DNA of 64,000 nt from SFLA01 sp964485815 (GTDB lineage Bacteria; Bacillota; Clostridia; Oscillospirales; CAG-382), in assembly GCA_964485815.1 (NCBI GenBank), contig CAZAJX010000003.1:14540-78539 (forward strand), in the 5' to 3' direction. Under the pieces are notes generated by a model, which saw only the letters and a list, made by a program, of their open reading frames with translations, searched no databases and was not told where the DNA came from. A program made the position numbers and the translations under genes. Positions 51,967 to 61,947 of the stretch are shown in pieces (position 1 is the stretch's first letter; the number at the start of each line of letters is the position of its first letter).

Positions 51967-52751
51967 AGCGAATACTCACGGCTTTGGTGCTCCTTGCCGT
52001 TTTCGTGCCCGTGCTGGTGTTTTCCCACACACCCGCATACCCCATCTTTTTAGCGTTGGCGGGGGTTATGTGCGTATGGGAAACGAGCAGATGCAAAGGG
52101 CTTAATAAAAAATATTATCTTTGGGTGCCCTCTGCCCTTTACGTGGGCTTTGCACCCTTCGCCGCAAGAATAGACCTTAAATGGTTTTTGGCGGCAACCC
52201 TTGTCTTTTTGGTATATATCTGGTTTTCCGGCGTATTTTATTATGGAAAAACAAATATAAACGATCTTTCTTTTATCGGCTTTATGGGCTTTTATATCGC
52301 CTTGGGTGTATACAGCGTAGTGGCGGTACGAGATGCGTGGTCTTCTCTTTATCTCCTTGTGTTTATCGCCCCTTGGGTCAGCGATGCTTTAGCTATGTAT
52401 ACGGGAAAGCTGTTCGGCAAAAAGAAGCTTTGCCCCAAGATCTCTCCCAAAAAGACGGTTGCGGGCGCTATCGGCAGTATGGCGGGCACTATGCTGGTCA
52501 CGCTGGTGTATCTGTTTATCGCAAACACTTGGCTGGGCTGTGATTACAGCTATCTTTTGTTCGGTCTGCTGGCAATTCCCGCAGGAATTATAATTCAGCT
52601 TGGCGACCTTTCCGCATCCGTTGTAAAGCGCAACTGCGGCGTGAAGGATTACGGCAACCTGCTTCCCGGCCACGGCGGTGTTATGGACAGGTGCGATAGC
52701 ATTCTTCCCACCGCAATATTCGCATTTTTGCTTACGTTTTTTGTGGTATAA
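51963..52751 (+). CDS. cdsA: Phosphatidate cytidylyltransferase
   Basis: Makes CDP-diacylglycerol for phospholipid synthesis in the membrane. 262 residues with about seven helices. The C-terminal signature includes SDALAMYTGKLFGKKKL, SPKKTVAGAIGSM and LLPGHGGVMDRCDS. ATG overlaps the uppS stop. dxr follows after 9 bases. Confidence 0.95.
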   Translation: MKRILTALVLLAVFVPVLVFSHTPAYPIFLALAGVMCVWETSRCKGLNKKYYLWVPSALYVGFAPFAARIDLKWFLAATLVFLVYIWFSGVFYYGKTNINDLSFIGFMGFYIALGVYSVVAVRDAWSSLYLLVFIAPWVSDALAMYTGKLFGKKKLCPKISPKKTVAGAIGSMAGTMLVTLVYLFIANTWLGCDYSYLLFGLLAIPAGIIIQLGDLSASVVKRNCGVKDYGNLLPGHGGVMDRCDSILPTAIFAFLLTFFVV

Positions 52752-52760
52752 ATTAAAAAT

Positions 52761-53885
52761 ATGAAAAGCTTGATAATTCTGGGAGCCACCGGCTCTATCG
52801 GAACACAGACCTGCGACGTGGCTCGCCGCCACGGATTCAGAGTCACCGCTTTGAGCGGACATTCCAACGTAAAATTATTAGAATCCCTTTGCCGTGAATT
52901 TTCTCCCCTCTATGCAATAGCAGGGGAGGAATATCTCTCTGACCTTAAGACCCGCCTTGCGGACACAAGCGTTAAGGCGGTGGGAGAGAGTGAGCTTCAC
53001 TATATTGCGGCAGAGTGCGAGGGAGATACCGTGCTTAATGCCGTAACGGGTATTGCGGGGCTTCGCTCATCTCTTTCCGTTCTGGAAGCGGGCAAGACAC
53101 TTTGCCTCGCCAACAAGGAGAGTATGGTTACGGGGGGCGACCTTGTAAACGCAGCCGCAAAAAAAACGGGGGCGAAAATTCTCCCCGTGGATTCGGAGCA
53201 TTCCGCTATCTTCCAGTGTCTTGACGGAAACAAGGTCAAAAAGATACTTCTCACCGCATCCGGCGGACCTTTTTACGGTTGGAGCAGGGAAAGACTGGAT
53301 ACGGTCACTCCCGAGGATGCTTTAGCCCATCCTACCTGGAATATGGGCAAAAAAATAACCATAGATTCCGCAACACTTATGAACAAGGGGCTGGAATTGA
53401 TCGAAGCGGTACAGCTTTTTGATGTGCGCCCGGATCAGATACAGGTGCTTGTCCACCGCCAATCCATAGTACATTCTATGGTACAGTACGAGGATAACGC
53501 CGTGCTTGCCCAATGCGGCGCACCGGATATGCGCACCTGCATACAGTACGCCCTTACTTACCCCGAAAGAAAAGAAGGACTTGCAAAGGAATTGGATTTT
53601 TCTACCCTTTCCACCCTTACCTTTGCTTTGCCCGATGAAGATACATTTACCCTGCTTCCCCTTTGCCGTGAAGCCATTACCCGTGGCGGAAACCTTCCCG
53701 CGGCGGTCAACGGCGCAAACGAGGCGGCAGTAGATGCGTTTTTACGCAAAAAAATTGGCTTTACCGAAATTTTCCGCGTGGTGGAGAAGGCGTACCAAAA
53801 GGCGTCATTTATTGAAGATCCCACCGTGGAAGATATTTTTGAAACAGACCGCGCGGCAAGAAACGCGGTCGCGGAGGAATACTGA
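52761..53885 (+). CDS. dxr: 1-deoxy-D-xylulose 5-phosphate reductoisomerase
   Basis: Second step of the MEP isoprenoid route, NADPH-dependent. 374 residues. ILGATGSIGTQTCDVARR, ANKESMVTGGDLV, DSEHSAIFQCL, and the metal/substrate loop GGPFYGWSRERL followed by MGKKITIDSATLMNKG. Together with ispG and ispE in this window it shows use of the MEP pathway. Confidence 0.97.
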   Translation: MKSLIILGATGSIGTQTCDVARRHGFRVTALSGHSNVKLLESLCREFSPLYAIAGEEYLSDLKTRLADTSVKAVGESELHYIAAECEGDTVLNAVTGIAGLRSSLSVLEAGKTLCLANKESMVTGGDLVNAAAKKTGAKILPVDSEHSAIFQCLDGNKVKKILLTASGGPFYGWSRERLDTVTPEDALAHPTWNMGKKITIDSATLMNKGLELIEAVQLFDVRPDQIQVLVHRQSIVHSMVQYEDNAVLAQCGAPDMRTCIQYALTYPERKEGLAKELDFSTLSTLTFALPDEDTFTLLPLCREAITRGGNLPAAVNGANEAAVDAFLRKKIGFTEIFRVVEKAYQKASFIEDPTVEDIFETDRAARNAVAEEY

Positions 53886-53887
53886 TA

Positions 53888-54979
53888 TTGGCTAATACTC
53901 TTATTACGGTAGTGGTTACCGTTCTTATGCTGGGAATACTCGTCCTCGTTCACGAAGGGGGACATTACCTTGCCGCCCGCGCCTTTAAGGTGGGTATAAT
54001 GGAATTTTCCATCGGTATGGGTCCCGTGCTCTTTAAAAAGAAGGGCAAATACAACGATTTTTCTATCCGCGCTCTGCCTATCGGCGGTTACGTAAGTATG
54101 ATCGGGGAAGAGGATACCGAAATTCCCGAGGAACATCAGGGCAAGCCCAGCATTAACGATAAAAAGACATGGCAGAAAATGATAATTGTTCTGGCAGGTC
54201 CCTTTATGAACGTGCTTTTAAGCGTGCTTTTAATGGTGGGACTTGTGATTTCCACCGATGTTATCGGCTCTACCACCGTAGCCCAGCTGGTTGATGAGGC
54301 GGTAAGCGAGGAAAAAGGACTTCCCGTGAATATATCGGGCGAATACGGTCTGCAGGCAGAGGATAAGATTATAAAAATAAACGGAAAGAGAATTTTCGTT
54401 TATTACGATATGGCGTATTATCTCACTACTATGGGCAACGAGCCCGTTGACCTTGTGGTCGAAAGAGATGGCGAAGAGGTTGAGCTCAAAGGCGTTTGCT
54501 TCCCCGTGGACGAGATGGACGGCGTGAAGTACGGCTCTATGGACTTTTTGGTCTACCGCAAGGATAAGACCTTTGCCAACGTGTGCTATGAAGCCTTCTG
54601 GCAGCCCATTTCCACCATACGCACCACCGTTCAGGGCTTTTTGGATACAGTTACGGGCAGATACGGAATCTCGGGCGTATCCGGCGTAGTCGGTATGGGC
54701 GACGCTATGAACGACGTTATCTCCACGGGAGAGAGTATCGGCGTTATTGTGGAAAATCTGCTTAATTTTATGGTGCTTATATCCCTTTCGCTGGGTATAT
54801 TCAACCTTATCCCTCTTCCCGCGTTGGACGGCGGACGGTTTGTCATTTACGCTATCGAGGGCATTATCGGCAGAAGACTGCCCGAAAAAGCGGTTACCAT
54901 TGCAATTTCCGTAAGTATGGGACTTCTTCTCCTGCTTATGGTGCTTATAACCTTTAAGGATATTATAAAACTATTTTAA
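53888..54979 (+). CDS. rseP: RIP metalloprotease RseP / site-2 protease
   Basis: Membrane zinc protease that cleaves substrates inside the membrane. 363 residues. Zinc motif HEGGH at about residues 20-24, a PDZ domain in the middle, and the second active-site motif LPALDGGRF near the C-terminus, between four hydrophobic segments. TTG start at 53888 with GGAGG 10 bases upstream, 2 bases after dxr. Confidence 0.94.
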   Translation: MANTLITVVVTVLMLGILVLVHEGGHYLAARAFKVGIMEFSIGMGPVLFKKKGKYNDFSIRALPIGGYVSMIGEEDTEIPEEHQGKPSINDKKTWQKMIIVLAGPFMNVLLSVLLMVGLVISTDVIGSTTVAQLVDEAVSEEKGLPVNISGEYGLQAEDKIIKINGKRIFVYYDMAYYLTTMGNEPVDLVVERDGEEVELKGVCFPVDEMDGVKYGSMDFLVYRKDKTFANVCYEAFWQPISTIRTTVQGFLDTVTGRYGISGVSGVVGMGDAMNDVISTGESIGVIVENLLNFMVLISLSLGIFNLIPLPALDGGRFVIYAIEGIIGRRLPEKAVTIAISVSMGLLLLLMVLITFKDIIKLF

Positions 54980-54994
54980 AACAGAAGGATTTTT

Positions 54995-55987
54995 ATGAAG
55001 AAAATTCTTATGATCGCCACGGGCGGTACTATTGCCTGCCGCAGAACACCCGAGGGGTTAAAGCCCCTTTTGGGCAGCGCTGACCTGCTTAAATACGTGC
55101 CCGATGTAAAGAATGTCTGCGTTGCGGACACTTTACAGCTTTATAATCTGGATTCCACGGATATCCGCCCCCATCATTGGGTGGGAATGGCAAACGCGGT
55201 AAAGGAAAACTACGAAAAGTACGATGGATTCGTCATCACCCACGGGACGGACACTATGGCGTATACAGCCGCCGCGTTGTCTTATCTCCTGCTTTCCTCT
55301 CCCAAGCCCGTGGTTATAACGGGCGCACAAAAGCCTGTGGATATGGAAAACACGGATGCGAGGGTAAACCTTTACGATAGCTTCGTCTACGCTTCGGATG
55401 ACGATGCTTCGGGGGTGAATATCGTTTTTGACGGCAAGGTGATCTTGGGTACCCGTGCAAAAAAGACACGCTCCAAAAGCTACAACGCATTTTCTTCCAT
55501 AAATTATCCCGAGGTTGCCCGTGTTTCCGAAGGGCAGGTCCGCCATTATATAAAGCGGGAAAAACGGGAAAAAGAGTTTTTTGATTCACTCAACACCCGC
55601 GTTTCCGTCTGTGCTCTCGCGCCTTCTATGGACAGCGGCGCACTTAAATATATGATGGATAACAGCGATGCGGTAATTATCGAAACCTACGGCGTGGGCG
55701 GTATTCCCGCAGAAGGCGGCTTTGAAGAGGTAATACGGGAAGGCGTTAAAAAGGGCGTTACCGTAGTTATCACCACTCAGGTGCTTAACGAGGGAAGCGA
55801 TATGGCGGTCTACCGTGTGGGCAAGCAGATAAAAGAGGATCTCGGTCTTCTGGAGGCCTATGATATGACCCACGAATCCGCATTGGCAAAGCTGATGTGG
55901 ATACTGGCGCGGCACACAAAAAGAGAAGATATAATCAGGGAATTTTACACTCCCGGAAACTTTGATATTTACGAAAAGAAGATATGA
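54995..55987 (+). CDS. ansA: Type I L-asparaginase
   Basis: Hydrolyses asparagine to aspartate and ammonia. 330 residues, cytosolic type. Both catalytic threonine motifs are present: ATGGTIAC at the N-terminus and THGTDTMAYT at about residue 85, followed by KPVVITGAQKP. It sits between rseP and ispG, an unusual guest in a run where proS is often found. ATGA overlap with ispG shows real coupling. Confidence 0.93.
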   Translation: MKKILMIATGGTIACRRTPEGLKPLLGSADLLKYVPDVKNVCVADTLQLYNLDSTDIRPHHWVGMANAVKENYEKYDGFVITHGTDTMAYTAAALSYLLLSSPKPVVITGAQKPVDMENTDARVNLYDSFVYASDDDASGVNIVFDGKVILGTRAKKTRSKSYNAFSSINYPEVARVSEGQVRHYIKREKREKEFFDSLNTRVSVCALAPSMDSGALKYMMDNSDAVIIETYGVGGIPAEGGFEEVIREGVKKGVTVVITTQVLNEGSDMAVYRVGKQIKEDLGLLEAYDMTHESALAKLMWILARHTKREDIIREFYTPGNFDIYEKKI

Positions 55988-57051
55988 ACGAACATAAACG
56001 TATTTCCCGCGCCGTTAAGGTAGGGCGACTTACCATAGGCGGAAATAATCCTATTGCCGTTCAGTCTATGTCAAATATAGACACGGCAGATACGGAAAGA
56101 GTAATAAAGCAAATAAAAGAATTAAAATCCGCAGGGTGTCATATCCTGCGCTTTGCGGTTAACAGTATGGATGCGGTGCGGGCTATCCCCGTGTATAAAG
56201 CGGTTACGGATATGCCTCTGGTTGCGGATATCCACTTCGATTACCGCCTTGCATTGGAGGCGGCGGAAGCGGGAATAGACAAGATCCGTATCAACCCCGG
56301 CAATATCGGCGCAGAGGAAAACGTAAAAGCCGTTGCCCGCGTGTGCAACCAAAAGAACATACCCATTCGTATCGGCATAAACGGCGGCAGTCTTGAAAAG
56401 GATATGCTTTTAAAATACGGCGGTCCCACGGCGGAGGCTATTGCCGAATCCGCCCTGAACAACGCCCGTCTTTTGGAAAAATACGATTTTAACAACATAG
56501 TCCTTTCCGCAAAAAGCTCCGATGTTTCCAAGATGATCCGCGCAAACGAGATTATTGCGTCCGCCTGTGATTACCCTCTGCATTTAGGTGTTACCGAAGC
56601 GGGCGGGGAAGCCAACGGAACTATACGAAACGCTATCGGTATCGGCGCATTGTTGGCAAAGGGAATAGGAGATACCATAAGAGTATCTCTTACCGCAGAC
56701 CCCGTGAAGGAGGTTTATGCGGGTCACAGAATTTTGCGTGTAATGGGCTTGGAAAGCGGTATAAACGTGGTTTCCTGCCCCACCTGCGGCAGAACGAAAA
56801 TTGATCTTATTCCCCTTGCTTCCCGTGTGGAAAAACTGTGCGAGGGAATAGAAACCTCAAAATACGTTACCGTCGCCGTAATGGGCTGTGTGGTAAACGG
56901 TCCGGGGGAAGCAAAGGAAGCTGACGTAGGTATTGCGGGAGGAAACGGGGAAGCCGTCCTTTTCCGCAAGGGAGAAGTTATCGGAAAGATAGACGAACAA
57001 GAGATAGAAACATTACTTAAACAGGAGATAATGAGGATTATCAATGAATGA
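55984..57051 (+). CDS. ispG: 4-hydroxy-3-methylbut-2-en-1-yl diphosphate synthase
   Basis: Iron-sulphur enzyme of the MEP pathway. 355 residues. IAVQSMSNIDTADTE, ADIHFDYRLALEA, and the [4Fe-4S] cysteines in SCPTCGRTK and GCVVNGPGEAKEADVGIAGG. Overlaps the asparaginase by 4 bases and polC by 8. Confidence 0.97.
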   Translation: MNEHKRISRAVKVGRLTIGGNNPIAVQSMSNIDTADTERVIKQIKELKSAGCHILRFAVNSMDAVRAIPVYKAVTDMPLVADIHFDYRLALEAAEAGIDKIRINPGNIGAEENVKAVARVCNQKNIPIRIGINGGSLEKDMLLKYGGPTAEAIAESALNNARLLEKYDFNNIVLSAKSSDVSKMIRANEIIASACDYPLHLGVTEAGGEANGTIRNAIGIGALLAKGIGDTIRVSLTADPVKEVYAGHRILRVMGLESGINVVSCPTCGRTKIDLIPLASRVEKLCEGIETSKYVTVAVMGCVVNGPGEAKEADVGIAGGNGEAVLFRKGEVIGKIDEQEIETLLKQEIMRIINE

Positions 57052-60000
57052 ACGGTTTTACAAGCAGTTCGCCAAGGTAGATTTTACCGAAGAGCAAAGA
57101 TCGCTGCTTAAAAATGCCACGGATTATAAGCTGCAGGTAGACCGCGCAGGTAACGGTCTTAAAATGGAGCTTTATTTTCCTATGCCCGTTTCAGCAGACA
57201 GACTGTTTGATATAGAAAAAACCGTTACCACCGCTTTGCGCCTTAATTACTGCCTGGCTTTGCCCGTTTACGAGGGCTGCACCTTCGCCACCGACTATAT
57301 GCCGGAATTGGTAAAGCTGTACGCCAACAGAGCGAATATCACCTTGGGCAGAGGGGGAATGGATAAATACGATTATTCCTATGACAGAGAAAAAGCGTTA
57401 GTTACCATAAAGCTCCGCAAGGGCATATCCTCCGCTTTAATGGATATGGCGGGGGCTGGAAAATTCTTTTCCGAATGTGTTTTTGCCCAGTTCGGACAGA
57501 ATATAACCTTCGTTTTCGAAGAGGACGAAAATTACGATTACGTCCCTATTTTCGATACAAAGGCTTTGGAGCAGCAGGCGAAGGCGGATTACGCCGAGTA
57601 CGAGAAAAACCGCGCTCCCAAGGAAGTTGAAACCAAGGACAGCTTTTTCAAAACCGTGGAGGATACCGAGGATAAATACGATATCGGCGGAACCCGTATC
57701 GGCAATATGCATTTTGATCTTTCCGAGCGCGCTCCCATTTTCAAGGAGCTTATCCGCAAAGAGCCCTTTGCCATAAAGGAGATACATATAGAGCCCACCG
57801 TAAACGCCGAGGGACGCACCTATTCCAAGCGTATTCCCGTGTGCATATGCGGTGAGATGTTCCAGATCGAGGATAAAGAATCCCGCGACGGAAGCAAGAC
57901 CAATTACAAGGCTTATATAACTGACGGAGAGGCTTCCGTTATGCTCCGTTTTTCCGTAAACAAAGAGGATACGGAGTTTTCCGCTCCCAAGCCCGGTGCG
58001 GCACTGCTTATAGAGGGCAAGGCGGCTTATGATGATTACGAAAAAGAAACGGTTATCCGTGTAGAAAAAATAAATAAAATAAAGCGTCTGCGCCGTAAGG
58101 ATAAATATCCCCGCAAGCGTACGGAATTGCATCTTCACACCTCAATGTCCGCCAACGACGCTTTATCCGACCCCGAAACGGTTATGGCTACCGCCTCCGC
58201 CTGGGGCTGGAACGCCGTTGCCATTACCGACCACGGCAACGTGCAGGCGTACCCTATGATAATGAAAGCGCGGAAAAAATATCCCGATGTAAAGCCCATT
58301 TACGGTATGGAGGGATATTTGGTAGACGATACCGCCCGCGCGGTTTTCGGAGTTAAAAATCCCAAAGAGTGCGTCTTTGACGAAACCGAGTTTATTATAT
58401 TCGATATAGAAACCACGGGACTTTCCCCCGTGGACTGCGCCATAACCGAAATCGGCGCATCCCTTTACAAGGGCGGGGAGATAATAGATACCTTCGGCAC
58501 ATACGTTGACCCCGAAATGCCCATTCCCGAGAACATTACCCGTCTTACGGGAATTTCCGCGGAAACCGTAAAGGGCGCACCCAAGGTAAAGGAAGCTGTA
58601 AAAGCGTTCCTTGAATTTGCGGGAAACCGAATTTTGGTTGCCCACAACGCAAATTTCGATATCGGCTTTATCCGCAAGGCGTGCGAAACCCATAAGATAA
58701 AGTTTACAAACCCCTATCTGGATACTTTACCCCTTTCCAGATATATAAATTCCGATCTTAACAAGCATACTCTTGATTCTATCGGAAATTATTATAACCT
58801 CGGCGAATTCAACCACCACCGCGCTACCGACGATACCGCAATGCTGGGCGCAATCTTTTCCTGTATGGCGGAAAGACTCCGCAAGCAGGGTATAAGAAAC
58901 GTGGAAGAAATGAATATGGCAATGGCGGCAAACAGCGATCCCAAAAAGCTCCGCGCATACCATATTACCATACTTGTTAAAAACCTTGCGGGACTTCGCA
59001 ATCTGTACCAGCTTATATCCCAGTCTTATCTGGATTATTACCACCGCAACCCCCGTATACCCAAAACCGTTCTTGACGCACACCGTGAAGGACTTATTAT
59101 CGGCTCTGCCTGCGAAGCGGGCGAATTATTTAGAGGCATACTTGACGGCAAGCCCAATTCCGAGCTTGAGCGTATCGCAAAGTTTTACGATTACCTTGAG
59201 ATAATGCCAAAAGCCAACAACTCTTTCCTTATAGACGAGGGCACCCTTACGGATTACGGCAGATTAGAGGAGATAAACAAGCAGATACTCCGTATCGGCG
59301 ATAAGCTGAAAAAGCCTGTCTGCGCCACGGGGGACGCTCATTTTATAGATCCCGATGATGAGATCTACCGCCAGATAATGCAGGTGGGGCTTAAATACAA
59401 GGACGCTATGCACGAAAGCAAGCTGTATCTCCGCACCACCGAGGAAATGCTGGAGGAATTTGCCTATCTTGGCGACAGAGCAGAGGAAGTTGTTATTGAT
59501 AATCCGCAGAAAATAGCGGATATGATCGACGGCTCCATAAAGCCCATTCCCGACGGAACCTATACTCCCGAGATCGAGGGAGCGGAGGAGGAGCTTACCA
59601 CCTCCTGCCATCAGACCGCTATGGATTGGTACGGCTACGAGGGCGTAGTTCCCGAAATAGTTCAAAACCGTCTTGACAGAGAGCTTACCTCCATTATCAA
59701 AAACGGATTTTCCGTGCTTTACGTTATAGCCAGAAAGCTTGTGCTCAATTCCGAGCGTACGGGATACCTCGTTGGCTCCCGTGGTTCGGTTGGTTCTTCC
59801 GTAGTTGCAACCTTTTCCGGCGTTTCGGAGGTTAACCCCCTGCCTCCCCATTACAGATGCCCGTCCTGCAAATACAGCGAATGGTTTACCGACGGCTCTG
59901 TGGGCAGCGGATTTGACCTTCCCGATAAGATCTGCCCCAAGTGCGGGGAAATGATGATATCCGACGGACACGATATCCCCTTCGAAACCTTCCTTGGCTT

Positions 60001-61453
60001 CCACGGAGAAAAAGCGCCGGATATTGACCTTAACTTTTCATCGGACAACCAGTCCGAAGCCCATCATTATACCGAAGTGCTGTTCGGCAAGGAAAACATC
60101 TTCCGCGCAGGCACGGTAGGTACTATCGCTTCAAAGACCGCATACGGTTACGTTAAAAAGTTTTTGGAGGAGCAGGGCAAGCACCTTTCCAAGGCAGAGG
60201 AAAACCGCCTTGTAAACGGACTTGTAGGTGTAAAGCGCACCACGGGTCAGCACCCCGGCGGTATCGTGGTTATCCCCAAGCAGTACGAGATATACGATTT
60301 CACTCCCGTACAGCACCCTGCGGATAAGGACGATTCCGGTGTTATCACCACCCACTTCGCGTTCGAATATCTTCACGATACCCTGCTTAAATTGGATATT
60401 CTGGGACACGATGTTCCCACCATTTACAAATGGCTGGAAACCTTTACGGGCAAGGACGTGCGCACCGTTCCCATGAACGACAGAGCCACAATGGAGCTGT
60501 TTGAATCCACCCGTCCTCTGGGAGTTGCTCCCGACCAGATCGGCTCGGATTTCGGCACCTTCGGTCTGCCCGAATGCGGGACTCCTTACGTTCGTGAAAT
60601 GATACGCGACGCACACCCCACCAAATTTTCCGACCTTTTGCAGCTTTCGGGACTCTCCCACGGTACGGGAATATGGCTGGGCAACGGTCAGGAGCTTATT
60701 AAAAACGGCACCTGCACCATATCCGAAATTATCGGTACCCGTGACAGTATAATGGTATACCTTATGTACGCGGGAGTTGAAAAGGAAAGCGCCTTTAAGA
60801 TCATGGAGTTCGTCCGTAAAAACAAAAAAGGTCTTCCTATTCCCGAAGCAATGGTAGAAACCATGCGGGCATCAAACGTGCCCGAATGGTATATAGAATC
60901 CCTTGGCAAGATACGTTACATGTTCCCCAAAGCCCACGCCGCCGCCTATATGATATCGGCGATCCGTCTGGGCTGGTACAAGGTGCACGAGCCCTTGGCG
61001 TTCTATGCAACCTATTTTACCGTAAAATGCTCCAAAAATGCGGGATTTGACAGCGAGCTGGCGTTATCATCGCCCTCCGTCATATCCAAGCGTATAGAAG
61101 AATTGGAAGCCCTTTCGGATACCACCGCCAAGGACGAGGACACCATCACCGTAATGCAGATGGTGCGTGAGATGTACGCAAGGGGTATAAAGTTCTTACC
61201 TGTTGACGTGTATAAATCCGAAGCCTACGTATTCAAGCCCGAGGACGGCAAGATACGTCTGCCGCTGTCCGCGCTTAACGGTCTTGGCGATACTGCGGCG
61301 GAAAACATTTACAAAACCATACACGAAACCGATTGCGCCACCTTGGAAGAACTGCGCATAAACGCAGGACTTAACAAAAACGTGGTGGAAATACTTAAAA
61401 ATAACAACTGTTTGGGAGATCTTCCCGAAACCGATCAGTTATCTCTGTTTTAG
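57044..61453 (+). CDS. polC: DNA polymerase III PolC-type alpha subunit
   Basis: Main replicative polymerase of low-GC Gram-positives, with built-in proofreading. 1469 residues, full length. Order: N-terminal domain, OB-fold (about 220-340), PHP domain starting ELHLHTSMSANDALS with the 3'-5' exonuclease inserted into it (FDIETTGLSPVDCAITEIGA; HNANFDIGF; HRATDDTAM), then zinc-binding CPSCKYSEW / CPKCGEMM and the catalytic aspartates in KAPDIDLNFS. Starts inside ispG. Confidence 0.98.
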   Translation: MNERFYKQFAKVDFTEEQRSLLKNATDYKLQVDRAGNGLKMELYFPMPVSADRLFDIEKTVTTALRLNYCLALPVYEGCTFATDYMPELVKLYANRANITLGRGGMDKYDYSYDREKALVTIKLRKGISSALMDMAGAGKFFSECVFAQFGQNITFVFEEDENYDYVPIFDTKALEQQAKADYAEYEKNRAPKEVETKDSFFKTVEDTEDKYDIGGTRIGNMHFDLSERAPIFKELIRKEPFAIKEIHIEPTVNAEGRTYSKRIPVCICGEMFQIEDKESRDGSKTNYKAYITDGEASVMLRFSVNKEDTEFSAPKPGAALLIEGKAAYDDYEKETVIRVEKINKIKRLRRKDKYPRKRTELHLHTSMSANDALSDPETVMATASAWGWNAVAITDHGNVQAYPMIMKARKKYPDVKPIYGMEGYLVDDTARAVFGVKNPKECVFDETEFIIFDIETTGLSPVDCAITEIGASLYKGGEIIDTFGTYVDPEMPIPENITRLTGISAETVKGAPKVKEAVKAFLEFAGNRILVAHNANFDIGFIRKACETHKIKFTNPYLDTLPLSRYINSDLNKHTLDSIGNYYNLGEFNHHRATDDTAMLGAIFSCMAERLRKQGIRNVEEMNMAMAANSDPKKLRAYHITILVKNLAGLRNLYQLISQSYLDYYHRNPRIPKTVLDAHREGLIIGSACEAGELFRGILDGKPNSELERIAKFYDYLEIMPKANNSFLIDEGTLTDYGRLEEINKQILRIGDKLKKPVCATGDAHFIDPDDEIYRQIMQVGLKYKDAMHESKLYLRTTEEMLEEFAYLGDRAEEVVIDNPQKIADMIDGSIKPIPDGTYTPEIEGAEEELTTSCHQTAMDWYGYEGVVPEIVQNRLDRELTSIIKNGFSVLYVIARKLVLNSERTGYLVGSRGSVGSSVVATFSGVSEVNPLPPHYRCPSCKYSEWFTDGSVGSGFDLPDKICPKCGEMMISDGHDIPFETFLGFHGEKAPDIDLNFSSDNQSEAHHYTEVLFGKENIFRAGTVGTIASKTAYGYVKKFLEEQGKHLSKAEENRLVNGLVGVKRTTGQHPGGIVVIPKQYEIYDFTPVQHPADKDDSGVITTHFAFEYLHDTLLKLDILGHDVPTIYKWLETFTGKDVRTVPMNDRATMELFESTRPLGVAPDQIGSDFGTFGLPECGTPYVREMIRDAHPTKFSDLLQLSGLSHGTGIWLGNGQELIKNGTCTISEIIGTRDSIMVYLMYAGVEKESAFKIMEFVRKNKKGLPIPEAMVETMRASNVPEWYIESLGKIRYMFPKAHAAAYMISAIRLGWYKVHEPLAFYATYFTVKCSKNAGFDSELALSSPSVISKRIEELEALSDTTAKDEDTITVMQMVREMYARGIKFLPVDVYKSEAYVFKPEDGKIRLPLSALNGLGDTAAENIYKTIHETDCATLEELRINAGLNKNVVEILKNNNCLGDLPETDQLSLF

Positions 61454-61467
61454 GAGTGAATAAAAAT

Positions 61468-61947
61468 ATGAAAACAAAGCTTCTTTCGATTATCGAAAAA
61501 AATCCTCTCCTTTGTGCGGACGAGCTTGCAGTAATGCTGGATACCGACGTTAACACCGTAAAAAACCTGCTTGATGAGTGCAAAAACGAAGGTATTATTC
61601 TGGGCACAAAGACCATTATCAACTGGGACAAGGCAGGCAAGGAAAGCGTTTCCGCTTTTATCGAGCTCAAGACAGTTCCCCAGCGTGACAAGGGCTTTGA
61701 TGCGGTGGCAGAACGTGTCGCAAATTACGAAGAGGTAAAAAGCGTGTTCCTTATGTCCGGCGCATACGATCTCGCTGTGCTGGTGGAATGCCGCACTATG
61801 CGTGACGTTGCCGTGTTCGTAGCGGAACAGCTTGCCACTATCGACGGAGTTACCGCAACGGCTACCCATTTTATAATGGAACGCTACAAGGATTGGGGCG
61901 TAAACTTTGAAAAAGACCCCGTGGACCTGAGAGGTAACGGTTGGTAA
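61468..61947 (+). CDS. Lrp/AsnC family regulator
   Basis: 159 residues. N-terminal winged helix-turn-helix (LSIIEKNPLLCADELAVMLD) and C-terminal RAM effector-binding domain. I chose the ATG at 61468; an in-frame GTG at 61456 overlaps the GGAG. Its stop overlaps the aminotransferase start (TAATG), so it probably controls or accompanies that gene in response to an amino acid. Confidence 0.88.
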   Translation: MKTKLLSIIEKNPLLCADELAVMLDTDVNTVKNLLDECKNEGIILGTKTIINWDKAGKESVSAFIELKTVPQRDKGFDAVAERVANYEEVKSVFLMSGAYDLAVLVECRTMRDVAVFVAEQLATIDGVTATATHFIMERYKDWGVNFEKDPVDLRGNGW

